A stretch of 64,000 bases of DNA, from positions 13,445,454 to 13,509,453 of the forward strand of contig OZ024938.1 in the NCBI GenBank assembly GCA_964017235.1. The letters are read 5' to 3'. The DNA comes from Sabellastarte sp. h YS-2021 (taxonomy: Eukaryota; Annelida; Polychaeta; Sabellida; Sabellidae). The position numbers and the translations under genes are program-made. The first letter of the stretch is position 1; each line of letters starts with the position of its first letter. This document shows, one piece after another, positions 40,301 through 45,054 of the stretch. The notes below the pieces were generated by a model. That model saw only the letters and a list, made by a program, of their open reading frames with translations. It was not told the origin of the DNA and searched no databases.

Positions 40301-42519
40301 AAATTAATTCATATTTTAGCCAACTTTTACAGCGAATAATTTCCAATAAAAACAACCTTTAAGTTGAAACAAACAAGTACAATTTCCAGTTTCAAAATAC
40401 AGAGTTAAGAAAAGAGGTTGAAGATCATGATTTAATTAATTGCAATGAGTCTTCATGTTTTAATTATGTTAGAATTAGTATTATCATTTATTGTAGCCCC
40501 TGTGAATAGCAGTCTTGTACACAGATGTGAAAATGTAATATTAAATATATATATTACTTGTCAATTTAAACAGATGCATTGGTAATATTTGAAAGAGGCA
40601 ATATGTCAGTGTCAAAAAGCTGACAGGTTGTCTGTGAAAATCAATAAGAATATTGTGCCATGTAATACATGCAAATGTATTCTATATAAGTTAGGGGTTT
40701 GAGTGGGACTTTAACATGTACAAAATAGTGTGCGAGATATAAATTGTACAGCTGAACTGTTCACTGTGGCTTGTGTAAGTTTTCCATGCAAGATATAATA
40801 AAGTAGTCCCATCAATCATTGGTAAAGTGAACTTGCTGCAAAAGTAACAAAGGAAAAGTAATAAATGCTATGTGTAATATTTCCCATGGGACTTGCTTTT
40901 TCAAAATGTTTTTTACTTTTTATTTTTTGATATAGTTAAAATATTTCGCCAATGGAAAATCTGCTAAAATAATTTTATTTTACTTGTATACAAATATATC
41001 AATGTCACTATCTGAAGTTAGTATCGACACTGCATTGTCCACCTTCTACACAACTCTATGAACAACCTATAACTTGCACAAAACTGATCAGTTTTGGTGA
41101 TGTACAAGTTTCGTCACAAATAATGACACAATATTGATCTTGCCTGAGGTAGTACTCTACAAAGCCAAGGACAATTTACTTACCTTGGTATAAACTGCAC
41201 ATTTACAGAAATCAGGATGACTTCTGGTAAATCAAATCTCGAGGGACCTTAAATATTTTCGGTAACCATGGAATCCAAGTAACCAGGGGCACAGGGACAT
41301 TGTGGGTAACCCATTCACCTCCCATGCATCGGGTCGTGGACAGGAAACACAGCCCTGACCTGAAATGATACTTTAAATGGTTGTGTTGCCAGTGGCTGAA
41401 GGTTTTCAGTTCAGAAGCCAGAGCATTATGATTAACGTCGTCTATCCCCTTAACTGGAGCATTATTTCACCATGAGAAATTCATGCATTTTGAAAATAGC
41501 TTTAGACAAAAGTATTTAACAGGCAATTACTGTACATGAATTAAATTAGAAATCTTGCACACTCGTGGATTGAAAACACATCCCTGACCTGAGGTGATGC
41601 AGTAAATAGTTATATTGCCAGTAGCTGATGAGTTTCAGTGCAAAGGCCTGACCAACTAATATACTCTATTTTCTTCTGGCCCTCAACAGCCCATCGTGAT
41701 ACTACCCATGTATTAATTTGTGAGTGATGTTAAATAAAAATCAGTCAAGCCAGATTAAAGGGTAAATGGCCTGACACTGGCTTTCAATTAAAAGGAAATT
41801 CTGCTTATAAGTACTATCCCTGAATGTGGTGCACACATTGTTTTTGCCCATGGTGTCTACCTGGGCATGCAGGCAGAGAAAAAGTCTTGTCCAGGCTGTA
41901 TATCAGAAACCTTATGGGGTAGGGAGTTTATACTTGGTAGGGATATTAGTTTGGGGATGTAGTAGTGTAATTTTGTGACCTAAATTTTGAAGTCAAAGTT
42001 GGGGTTCTATATCCTATTCATCAGCCAGGGTCATATTGGGACAAGTCCTCAGCATTGCCATTTGTGGGGGTCGATCCCACATGGAGGACACAGCCTGTGA
42101 TTAGATGCCACACTTGTCAACCACAAGGCCATCAAAAACTTTGACTTAAATTTGATTACAGAGCGTAAAAAGGTCATACTTAAAAGATAGAATGGTAGGG
42201 TTTGTAGCAAAGCCTGCATTTCATTTTGCAGTGATGATCTTGGCTTTGTTAGTTTCAAATGGCTTGTCACACAGACTACTTCTTGTATTGACATATCCAT
42301 CTAGGCTGTAGGGTCCGGATATCTTTCTATTTTATTGTTTCTATTGTTGCATTCTTGCAGGAGATCAGTAAAGAAGGTCAGGAAAAGGTCAGAGCCACAC
42401 TGAAGGATATGTATGATAGAGGGCGGAGTCTGCAGTGGAAAATTCCCGCAGATGAGGGGGAGGGAACCCAAGCACCAGCAGAAACCCTTATTGAGTCTGA
42501 ATTGCAGGAAATTATGTGA
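1158..42519 (+). CDS. PAN2: PAN2, poly(A)-nuclease deadenylation complex catalytic subunit (C-terminal two thirds, 18 exons)
   Basis: PAN2 is the 3'-5' exonuclease of the cytoplasmic PAN2-PAN3 complex, which shortens mRNA poly(A) tails. The exons, listed separately, join in phase into about 880 residues. They match the family along its length: the linker after the WD40 domain, the UCH-like pseudo-hydrolase (NAYCNAML, then the RCRCG and C..C zinc-binding pairs), and the DEDD exonuclease. Exonuclease motifs are GLDAEF in exon 13, GHGLKKDF in exon 15 and HDSTEDA in exon 17, so the acidic residues are intact. The WD40 N-terminus lies upstream of the window. Compared with the human protein there is an added CCCH finger (exon 9) and an 11-residue repeat linker (exon 5). 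Coding lesions are absent, so the gene is probably functional. Introns hold most of the window's mobile elements. Confidence 0.95.
1325..1665 (+). repeat. Degenerate ~44-bp tandem array spanning the exon 1 donor
   Basis: About eight diverged units share a core like CCCTTGGGCAGAGGTCAGTA followed by AAGGTCAAA and an AT-rich tail. The first unit contains the last coding bases of exon 1 and its splice donor. Later units keep partial copies of the donor, for example near 1583 and 1638. Unit length is not a multiple of three. Confidence 0.7.
1870..2460 (+). repeat. ~150-bp tandem array carrying copies of the exon 2 acceptor and exon start
   Basis: Four diverged units place an acceptor-like TATTTACAG or TATTTTCAG at 1946, 2109, 2255 and the real site at 2392. 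Each is followed by sequence resembling the first ~60 bases of exon 2. The copy after 2255 still translates as [14 protein letters not shown] beside the real [14 protein letters not shown]. Upstream of each acceptor the units share TTGACCTTCA- or TCACCTC-like sequence. The copies end in stop codons, so they look like dead exon fragments. Confidence 0.75.
2393..2553 (+). CDS. PAN2: PAN2 exon 2: start of the UCH-like domain
   Basis: The frame reads [20 protein letters not shown], then [13 protein letters not shown] and [11 protein letters not shown]. In a true ubiquitin hydrolase the catalytic cysteine falls in this last motif; PAN2 proteins lack a working site here. The acceptor is ATTTACAG and the donor CAG|GTGAGA, phase 0 at the end. 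Confidence 0.95.
2554..3055. other. Intron 2, left part
   Basis: Ordinary AT-rich intron sequence up to a relic unit of the 39-bp array at about 3056. I see no gene or recognisable element. Confidence 0.5.
3056..3101 (+). repeat. Relic unit of the 39-bp array, left of the Helitron insertion
   Basis: The sequence TGATGCTGTACTTTATTG at 3067 followed by TGCCTTTGTATTATTG is one unit of the array that resumes at 4969. The Helitron-like element separates it from the other units. Confidence 0.7.
3102..4968 (+). mobile_element. Non-autonomous Helitron-like element, family B
   Basis: The 5' end is TC within the hairpin TATCCCCAGAC-GAAA-GTCAGGGATA. A GCCGCC-rich stretch follows, then a GGTCA-rich region. 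The 3' end has the subterminal GTCTGGGAATA, a short hairpin (TGCGTCGAGACGCA) and a decayed CTAG. The inverted copy at 59564-62605 has both ends intact with CTAG. This copy carries a DIRS-like fragment instead of the satellite core of the other copy. It inserted inside the 39-bp array. Confidence 0.75.
4605..4805 (+). pseudogene. RNase H fragment of a DIRS-like retroelement inside the Helitron
   Basis: The frame reads [15 protein letters not shown] then GTWSLPEAS, and after a frameshift DNTMVVAYL. This order (TDAS..AHL, G.W, DN....YL) matches the RNase H domain of DIRS elements, such as the intact copy in this window (FTDASNQGWGAHL, DNATVVSYL). It has stops and frameshifts. The preceding 1 kb (from about 3560) may be more of the same retroelement, but I cannot show it. 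Confidence 0.6.
4969..5890 (+). repeat. 39-bp minisatellite containing the exon 3 splice acceptor, about 23 units
   Basis: The consensus unit is TTTGTATTATCAG followed by ATGCTGTACTTTATTGA(G/C) and CCTCTGTA. The real exon 3 acceptor and first codons form the last unit. Most units keep CAG; a few carry CTG, CAA or TAG. Many are exactly 39 bp, and the last ~12 are read through without a stop in the frame of exon 3, giving repeats of [13 protein letters not shown]. Slightly longer or shorter units occur toward the left end. Confidence 0.92.
5866..5994 (+). CDS. PAN2: PAN2 exon 3: UCH-like domain
   Basis: The frame reads [20 protein letters not shown] then [15 protein letters not shown], matching the family's (V/M)LYF.EP.RC and CEL.FLF.MLD. 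The start shown uses the last TATTATCAG because it gives family-like length and phase 0 after exon 2. The repeated upstream acceptors would stay in frame, so the start used in vivo is uncertain. Donor CAG|GTAAGT. Confidence 0.9.
5995..6165. other. Intron 3, left part
   Basis: No feature recognised before the SINE. Confidence 0.4.
6166..6312 (+). mobile_element. tRNA-derived SINE copy
   Basis: An A-box-like TGGCCTTGTGGATAACA is followed by a B-box-like TTTGAAGCC. The body TAGTGGCTC(A/G)GATGACCACT and the stretch TCCTCTGTCATT recur in inverted orientation at 19549-19866, showing that this is a dispersed family. Ends are approximate. Confidence 0.55.
6313..7101. other. Intron 3, right part
   Basis: AT-rich sequence ending in the polypyrimidine acceptor of exon 4. 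Nothing else recognised. Confidence 0.4.
7102..7251 (+). CDS. PAN2: PAN2 exon 4: UCH-like domain
   Basis: The frame reads [19 protein letters not shown], then [17 protein letters not shown], very close to the vertebrate [13 protein letters not shown] segment. Acceptor TGTTTCAG, donor G|GTAAGT, fifty whole codons. Confidence 0.95.
7993..8311 (+). mobile_element. 3' end of a CR1-like LINE
   Basis: The sequence encodes the terminal residues found also at 52635-52806 ([34 protein letters not shown]). It is followed by the same 3' untranslated region with AGCGCATTAGAGGATG and GCGCTATATAAATG and a TTCTA tail. It is strongly 5'-truncated. Confidence 0.8.
8312..8552. repeat. ~38-bp direct repeats 193 bp apart
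   Basis: GCCTGTTGTCTCAAGCTTCC plus the next ~18 bases occurs at 8312 and again at about 8505. The intervening sequence is GC-richer than its surroundings and not recognised. It could be a tandem duplication or a small element. Confidence 0.5.
8553..9288. other. Intron 4, unassigned
   Basis: No coding frame or repeat recognised. Confidence 0.4.
10029..14051 (+). mobile_element. 5'-truncated Tx1/L1-like LINE
   Basis: A 4-kb insertion within the family C repeat: endonuclease (N-terminus missing), reverse transcriptase, C-terminal zinc finger, a 3' untranslated region with an internal ~55-bp duplication at 13850-13970, and an A-run at 14038-14051. No clear target duplication was found by eye. 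Confidence 0.9.
10053..13553 (+). pseudogene. Tx1/L1-like LINE ORF2 with one internal stop
   Basis: Endonuclease motifs include AGDFN near the start and RIDYI. The reverse transcriptase shows [43 protein letters not shown] and the catalytic YADD at about 11875. A CEICG...HMLFYC zinc knuckle lies at 13200-13250. The frame is open from 10053 to a TGA at 12714-12716 and then continues in the same frame to 13553, so a single nonsense change separates it from an intact protein. The first ~90 residues of the endonuclease are lost by 5' truncation. It cannot encode a complete functional protein. Confidence 0.92.
14270..14990. other. Intron 4, right end
   Basis: AT-rich sequence with no recognised gene or element, ending in the acceptor TCACTGTAG of exon 5. 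Confidence 0.4.
14991..15256 (+). CDS. PAN2: PAN2 exon 5: acidic/lysine repeat linker
   Basis: The frame runs [15 protein letters not shown], then three 11-residue repeats ([11 protein letters not shown]), then a hydrophilic tail ending GSLDDMV. Entry is phase 0 after exon 4; two bases are left for exon 6. The vertebrate protein has only a short loop here, so this is a lineage-specific disordered insertion in the UCH-like domain. Donor AA|GTAAGT. Confidence 0.88.
15039..15137 (+). repeat. 33-bp coding tandem repeat, three units
   Basis: Three nearly identical 33-bp units inside exon 5 encode [22 protein letters not shown] and [11 protein letters not shown]. The near identity suggests recent expansion. 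Each unit offers serines before proline or in acidic context, plausible kinase sites. Confidence 0.9.
15304..15543 (+). mobile_element. tRNA-derived SINE, full length
   Basis: The head has an A box (GGTGTAGTGGTTAAAG) and a B box (GGTTCAAATCT). A body of about 170 bp follows, then an AATAAATAAATAAA tail. The 10-bp sequence AGAAAGGATT flanks both sides (15294-15303 and 15544-15553) as a target-site duplication. It sits only ~48 bp after the exon 5 donor. Confidence 0.88.
15554..16945. other. Intron 5, unassigned
   Basis: AT-rich; no recognised element apart from a short TA repeat near 16010. Confidence 0.4.
16946..17095 (-). repeat. Dispersed palindromic repeat with GTACAAGTTATAACTTGTAC
   Basis: The perfect 20-bp palindrome occurs at 16953-16972 and 17038-17057, with a near copy at 16986. 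The right part, read on the - strand, matches 49480-49535 (TTGGGATTTTGTACAAGTTA and flanks), so it belongs to a dispersed family. Confidence 0.6.
17127..17290 (+). CDS. PAN2: PAN2 exon 6: zinc-binding part of the UCH-like domain
   Basis: The frame reads [27 protein letters not shown] and [15 protein letters not shown]-x-C in KCRCG is the first of the domain's metal-binding pairs. Acceptor TTTGCAG, donor C|GTAGGT, one base passed to exon 7. Confidence 0.92.
17291..18299. other. Intron 6
   Basis: No repeat or gene recognised. Confidence 0.4.
18300..18418 (+). CDS. PAN2: PAN2 exon 7: UCH-like domain
   Basis: The frame reads [20 protein letters not shown], then NTQAWC-like [15 protein letters not shown]. 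The C-x2-C of CAKC is the second metal-binding pair. The first of many repeated donors, CAT|GTGAGT, is chosen because the next exon then continues [16 protein letters not shown], as in other PAN2 proteins. Confidence 0.92.
18395..18780 (+). repeat. 33-bp minisatellite containing the exon 7 splice donor, 12 units
   Basis: The unit is GTGAGTATCAAGTGTGAGAA followed by ATACACGTCACAT. It reproduces the last codons of exon 7 plus the donor GTGAGT or GTAAGT. All units but one are 33 bp. In the exon frame units 1-8 are open ([11 protein letters not shown] repeats) and the first stop is in unit 9, so the first eight donors all preserve frame. Confidence 0.93.
18774..18931 (+). mobile_element. Short 3' tail of a CR1-like LINE
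   Basis: It matches the 3' untranslated region and TTCTA tail seen at 52800-52946 (GGGCGCTAA, ACGCATTAGAGG, TGTATAAATGTTTCT). The junction abuts the last minisatellite unit at CCATAG. Confidence 0.8.
18947..19344. mobile_element. hAT-type MITE with perfect 8-bp target duplication
   Basis: The ends TAGTGCTGGGA and TCCCACCACTA form imperfect terminal inverted repeats. CATCTCAC flanks both sides (18939-18946 and 19345-19352). The interior has several ACTCGAGTT palindromes and no coding frame. Confidence 0.88.
19350..20000 (+). repeat. ~16-17-bp tandem array with higher-order structure before exon 8
   Basis: Units such as TGTCTAATACACTCAGG vary by a few bases, and a larger period of about 80 bp is visible (a CATCTCACACACCCAGG unit recurs). 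The hAT MITE and an inverted SINE are inserted in the array. It runs up to the exon 8 acceptor. Confidence 0.8.
19549..19866 (-). mobile_element. tRNA-derived SINE, inverted
   Basis: On the - strand the B box reads GGGTTCAATCCC and the tail is CATAATAATAATAA. Its body is shared with the copy at 6166-6312. Confidence 0.65.
20033..20131 (+). CDS. PAN2: PAN2 exon 8: end of the UCH-like core
   Basis: The frame reads [20 protein letters not shown] and then [11 protein letters not shown], matching the family's LPD.L..NC and FWR.Q. Acceptor TATGTCTAG, donor GAG|GTGAGG, thirty-three whole codons. Confidence 0.94.
20568..20707 (+). CDS. PAN2: PAN2 exon 9: CCCH zinc finger
   Basis: The frame runs [11 protein letters not shown], a serine/arginine stretch, then [16 protein letters not shown] and EGDFA. 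The spacing is C-x5-C-x4-C-x3-H, the CCCH type; Nab2/ZC3H14 fingers of this spacing bind poly(A) RNA. The exon joins in phase on both sides: exon 8 ends at a whole codon, and two bases here are completed by exon 10 (AG|T). The human protein has no finger here to my knowledge. An alternative acceptor at 20516 would also keep frame. Confidence 0.85.
20776..20838 (+). repeat. Tandem ~41-bp repeat
   Basis: TCTTGCCAGGACCCATATTG with flanking ATACC(A/G)TTCTCATT occurs twice, close after the exon 9 donor. Confidence 0.7.
20849..21152 (+). mobile_element. Mini-DIRS: 304-bp non-autonomous DIRS derivative
   Basis: The left edge GTTGCGTAAAATAGCCTTAC and the following ~180 bp match the left inverted terminal repeat of the DIRS element at 43289. 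The right edge AATAAAATTTGTTACA matches that element's right end. The middle (GGGGAGGTAGGGTGGGTTTA) matches, in reverse complement, the sequence between its internal complementary region and right repeat. No coding region is present. Confidence 0.85.
21153..21486. other. Intron 9, right end
   Basis: Contains a 13-C run near 21270. Nothing else recognised. Confidence 0.4.
21487..21610 (+). CDS. PAN2: PAN2 exon 10
   Basis: The frame reads [30 protein letters not shown] and VSNIDNE, matching the family's W.P..(I/L)R.K(M/L) region that closes the UCH-like domain. Acceptor TTTTCAG, donor GAG|GTAATT. Confidence 0.92.
21611..22136. other. Intron 10
   Basis: No feature recognised. Confidence 0.4.
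22137..22343 (+). CDS. PAN2: PAN2 exon 11
   Basis: The frame reads [39 protein letters not shown] and [13 protein letters not shown], very close to vertebrate [18 protein letters not shown]. Acceptor CAACCAG, donor AAG|GTATGG. Confidence 0.95.
22379..25640 (+). mobile_element. Non-autonomous Helitron-like element, family A
   Basis: The 5' end is TC inside the hairpin TATCCCCAGAC-GAAA-GTCGGGGATA, next to a (GCC)n stretch. The core is about five ~350-bp tandem units (22540-24400; each has ACCTGTGTATGAGGACC or similar). C-rich and G-rich tracts lie near 24830 and 24970, and a ~140-bp duplication at 25140-25400. The 3' end has TGTCTGGGGATA, the imperfect hairpin TTGGCGCC..GGCCCAA and CTAG followed by T. 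An inverted copy lies at 54283-59016. It sits 35 bp after exon 11. Confidence 0.8.
25641..26296. repeat. Intron 11: tandem ~175-bp repeat, two units
   Basis: From about 25870 to 26220 two diverged units share GATTTCGA or GATTTTGATGA, TTATCTCTGC or ATATCTCTGC, and AGCCACCCCAATTTTC-like stretches. The element type is not recognised. Confidence 0.5.
26297..26968 (+). mobile_element. Hairpin-ended repeat, family C, uninterrupted copy
   Basis: It starts TAACCTCAGCCCATAAAGCT, close to the palindrome of the copy at 9289. There are about 2.5 tandem ~155-bp units, an 11-G run at 26347, and the end GGCTGGGGTTCTTGCCTGCC followed by GAGGCTGGCTATT. Confidence 0.75.
27073..27163 (+). CDS. PAN2: PAN2 exon 12
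   Basis: The frame reads [20 protein letters not shown], matching EAV.F...WKVP. Acceptor CTTTCAG, donor G|GTAAGT; one base carried to exon 13. Confidence 0.93.
27604..27761 (+). CDS. PAN2: PAN2 exon 13: exonuclease motif I
   Basis: The frame ends [20 protein letters not shown] then AEFVTLNQ. The D and E of DAEF are the first two metal ligands of the DEDD nuclease. Acceptor GTTTCAG, donor CAG|GTGAGA. Confidence 0.95.
27762..28484. other. Intron 13
   Basis: Three copies of a 14-bp unit (AACAATATCTAAGT) at about 27909-27950. Otherwise unremarkable. Confidence 0.5.
28485..28628 (+). CDS. PAN2: PAN2 exon 14: exonuclease domain
   Basis: The frame reads [32 protein letters not shown] and [12 protein letters not shown], a segment nearly unchanged across animals. 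Acceptor ACTTCAG, donor CAG|GTCGGC. Confidence 0.95.
28629..29473. other. Intron 14
   Basis: No feature recognised. Confidence 0.4.
29474..29653 (+). CDS. PAN2: PAN2 exon 15: exonuclease motif II
   Basis: The frame reads [36 protein letters not shown] and [16 protein letters not shown]. The D of KKDF is the next catalytic acid. Acceptor TCTTTAG, donor GTG|GTAAGG, sixty whole codons. Confidence 0.96.
29654..30095. other. Intron 15, left part
   Basis: No feature recognised. Confidence 0.4.
30096..30510. mobile_element. TIR element, probably hAT-type MITE
   Basis: The ends CAGGGTGTATCCA and TGGATACACCCTG are perfect inverted repeats. Next to them are repeated AGTCATGGAAA motifs, a familiar feature of some animal hAT elements. 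A clear 8-bp target duplication was not found. Confidence 0.75.
30511..32583. other. Intron 15, right part
   Basis: Mostly AT-rich. A GC-richer patch at about 31440-31870 has longer broken frames on the - strand but no family I recognise. It may be an old coding fragment. Confidence 0.35.
32584..32677 (+). CDS. PAN2: PAN2 exon 16: exonuclease domain
   Basis: The frame reads [20 protein letters not shown] then [11 protein letters not shown], matching (D)TV.LF..PR.RMISL.FLAWYFL. Donor A|GTGAGT. Confidence 0.95.
32740..33240 (+). repeat. Degenerate ~80-bp tandem array, about six units
   Basis: Units share AAATA.GTTGGTTAA, ATATTTCTTTAA and GTGACCTT.CAGT..G. It starts ~60 bp after the exon 16 donor. 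Confidence 0.6.
33737..33940 (+). repeat. Tandem ~105-bp duplication
   Basis: CAGAAACAATGAATATTAAG and the following CTCTTCATCTATGTATGT occur twice, with a GTAT microsatellite in each. Confidence 0.75.
34395..38203 (+). pseudogene. Tx1/L1-like LINE ORF2 with one stop and one frameshift
   Basis: The frame opens [20 protein letters not shown], a normal apurinic-type endonuclease start, and continues with CLQDTHW, INIYGPN, GDLNLA, RLDYI and TDHS. A TAG at 34569-34571 breaks it once. The reverse transcriptase follows ([42 protein letters not shown] at about 36545). A one-base shift in an A-run near 36210 moves the frame. The C-terminus has CRLCH...HLFVFC. Only two lesions in 1,270 codons imply recent insertion. 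Confidence 0.92.
38367..38407 (+). other. LINE 3' stem-loop
   Basis: GTCTCG then GGAGGG pair with CCCTCC then CGAGAC across a GC-rich loop, about 45 bp before the A-tail. Similar 3' hairpins are template-recognition signals in some LINEs; that role here is inferred. Confidence 0.6.
38471..38966. other. Intron 16, right end
   Basis: No feature recognised. Confidence 0.4.
38967..39043 (+). CDS. PAN2: PAN2 exon 17: exonuclease motif III
   Basis: The frame reads [20 protein letters not shown] then LYKKYQ. H and D of HDS.ED complete the DEDDh active site. Acceptor TTTTCAG, donor CAG|GTATGT. Confidence 0.96.
39044..42039. other. Intron 17
   Basis: Long AT-rich intron. A diverged ~245-bp tandem duplication at about 41330-41640 shares CCCTGACCTGA and GTTGCCAGTGGCTGA-like stretches and ends in a SINE-like GTGATGTTAAATAAAA. 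No gene seen. Confidence 0.45.
42040..42145 (-). mobile_element. tRNA-derived SINE fragment
   Basis: On the - strand an A-box-like TGGCCTTGTGGTTGAC and a B-box-like GGGATCGACCCC are about 35 bp apart. The head resembles the copy at 6166. Confidence 0.55.
42361..42519 (+). CDS. PAN2: PAN2 last exon: C-terminus
   Basis: The frame reads [29 protein letters not shown], then an acidic tail ending QEIM and TGA. It matches the family's L..(M/L)Y..GR...WK.P helix; the tail differs from the vertebrate one. Confidence 0.94.
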   Translation, partial: EISKEGQEKVRATLKDMYDRGRSLQWKIPADEGEGTQAPAETLIESELQEIM

Positions 42520-43193
42520 CATCTATCAGTGGAAAACCCCCAAAGATGCAGAGTGAGAAATTTGCATTTCAGGTTGATGCAAAAAGTGTCAGCTAAAAAC
42601 AGAAAATATCAGATGAAGAGAGGCAACTTTGGATCATGAAATGACTGCCAGTGAAACATGTCCCTAGATGAAAAGAAGGATATCCAACGTGCAGGAAATC
42701 CTACAATAACTTTGGACTGCAATAACTGTTGTCTAAGAATAGAATGCAATGAAAGTCTGGTGTAAATTTAGATCACATAATAGTTGAATATGTTCATCAT
42801 TGAGACAATAACAATGAATTTTTTGTTGAATCTCAACTGCTGGTACTTTAGCAATATCCTAGAGTGGAGCATCCCCATACATCAAACAGTGAATTCTGAA
42901 TGGCAGGGGCCCAATTCATGAAAGGTCTTAACCAAGTCTTAGGCCAAGTCTTAGAAATTCTTGCTGTGAAAATGTACTGTTGTCTGAGAATATAACATCT
43001 GATGTATGTCAGAAGCAACAGCATTTGAATATATCTCTTGTTGGGTGAATAATATCCAAAAGTTTTAACTCCAATTTCAGGTAATTATGTAATATCTTGA
43101 AAATTGAAAACCTTCCAAAGCTGAAGAGAAGGAACCCTTCGAATCTGCTAAACAAGATATTATGTGCAATCGTACCTTAACAATATTAATAAA
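42520..43193 (+). other. PAN2: PAN2 3' untranslated region with AATAAA
   Basis: No coding frame. The first good polyadenylation signal, AATAAA, is at 43188-43193, about 670 bp after the stop. The DIRS element starts ~95 bp further on. Confidence 0.6.
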
Positions 43194-43521
43194 GAAAATA
43201 TGCATTTTGATTTGCTTAGAATTATTCAACAATCGATTTCTAGTATTTCATCTGAACTAAACATTTGCATTTTTCTATTATTTTCTATTTTTATTGCGTA
43301 AAATAGCCTTACCTTATCCTCACAAGTGCTTGGTTTGGTTTTGTGGAGCAAAAGCATCGACCGACGAGTCTTTTAATAAAGACTTTTCTTGTCGAGAAGT
43401 GACCCCTTTGTCTGCGAATATCCGCGCATGCGCCGACATCGTAGACGAGAGTAACTGTCTAGAAACTCTTCATTACATTTTTGGTCGTACTGGGAGCAGC
43501 ATCGTTTCTTCTTCTATCATC

Positions 43522-45054
43522 ATGGCCGATGCGCAGGTCAAAAACTCGAAGGAACTTAAACGTGCACCAGGATGCGGACATCCTTTATTTGACTGGGATT
43601 GTCATCAATTCTGCTTTCCATGCAGGGAAAAGGGTCATGGCAATGACGTTTGTGTGAAGAATAAATAAGAAGATTGCTTCATTTGTCTACAATTCTCTGA
43701 GGATCAGAAGCGAAAACTGATCCATAAGAGTAAAAGAAAAGAAAAATCTACACCTAGCGTGGTGTCTCAAGAGATTGAAGATGCTTTACTGGGGGTGGAG
43801 TGCCACCAGAACCCAGTTTCTTCCAATCCACGACCTACAACAGAGGGAACTACGACAGACCCCCTTCAAACTATTTTACAGAGATTAGATGATATGCAGG
43901 GCCAGTTAACTGCTCTTAAAGACAGAAACAGCGAGGTTTCTGTGTCTGTTCACTCTGAGGAAGGCGAAGCCTCAGACGAAGACTCCACCCTTCAAGAGTT
44001 AAATAACTCAAAGAAACGTGACAGATCGCCCTCACCTGATGACATTGAAGACGACCCTTCCTACAGACAAACCCTTGCTGCGGTGCGTTCTTTGTTACAA
44101 CTCACTATTCCTGAGCAATTCTCCGAACAACCTTCCCGCATTTTTGGTTCTAGACAGAAAGACAAGCGAAAATCGTCTTTATTACCAATGGTCATGCCTC
44201 CTGTAGATGGAGTATTGGAGAGATGGGATTTTTATGAAAAGAAGTCCTCTGGAAATCCTCAGCAAGATCAACCTTACCTTCTAAAGACTAACCCTTTGAA
44301 CTATGATAATTTCTTATATTTCACAAGGGCACCAATGAAGTTTTATAAGTCCACGTCTGCGGACTTTTCATTCCAAGCTCCAAGATGCCAGGATTCTTTT
44401 CGCTCATCATTTCCTGGTCCTATGCCGTCTTCAGTCCGTATTCCCATGAGGCAACATACTCTGTTAGAAACAGTAAGCAGGGAGCATGTACAGATCCTTT
44501 CTTATGTGCATTTCTTCCTCAATGCCATAGAAAAGACGGCCAATAACCTGGAATCCACCATGTTGACTTTAAAATCCTCCACAAAGGATCAAGCCATCAT
44601 CAAAGAGTTAGAAACTATGCTGTCTGGCCTTCAGATTCAATTTAGTTGTATTGCTTCTATTGAAAAGGCTTTAGAAAACGTGACTGATAATTCGATTGCT
44701 GCATCTTGCAACTTGGAACTGGCTCGAAGAGATACGGTACTCAAGAATCTTGCTCCCAACCTCAACGAACACGATTTCAACAGACTAAAAAGGACGGGGT
44801 TCAAATCTCATGATCTTTTTTGTCCAACTGTGTTAAATGAGGTTGAAAAGAAGATTCAAAAGTCTCCAAAAAGGCCTAGAACAGATCAGAAGTCTTCCTT
44901 TAGTTTCAAAAGACACTCTGATGACAGGAATACCAATAAACAGCATTCAAACTACAACCAGAAGAGTTTTCGTGAACAAAACTCCTCTTCCTTCAAGAAA
45001 CCAAACTTCCACTCTTCTCAGCCTTCCAGAAGAGGTGGAAGCAAGCGTAGGTGA
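43522..45054 (+). pseudogene. DIRS gag-like ORF1 with one early stop
   Basis: It starts MADAQVKNSKEL and has a Cys/His cluster (CGHPLFDWDCHQFCFPC, GHGNDVC, then CFICLQF), typical of DIRS-type gag N-termini. A TAA at 43666-43668 interrupts the frame within the cluster; the rest (about 460 codons) stays open to the TGA at 45052. It has acidic and Ser-rich stretches, then a basic Ser/Asn/Gln-rich C-terminus. Either this copy is defective or a downstream start is used. Confidence 0.8.
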
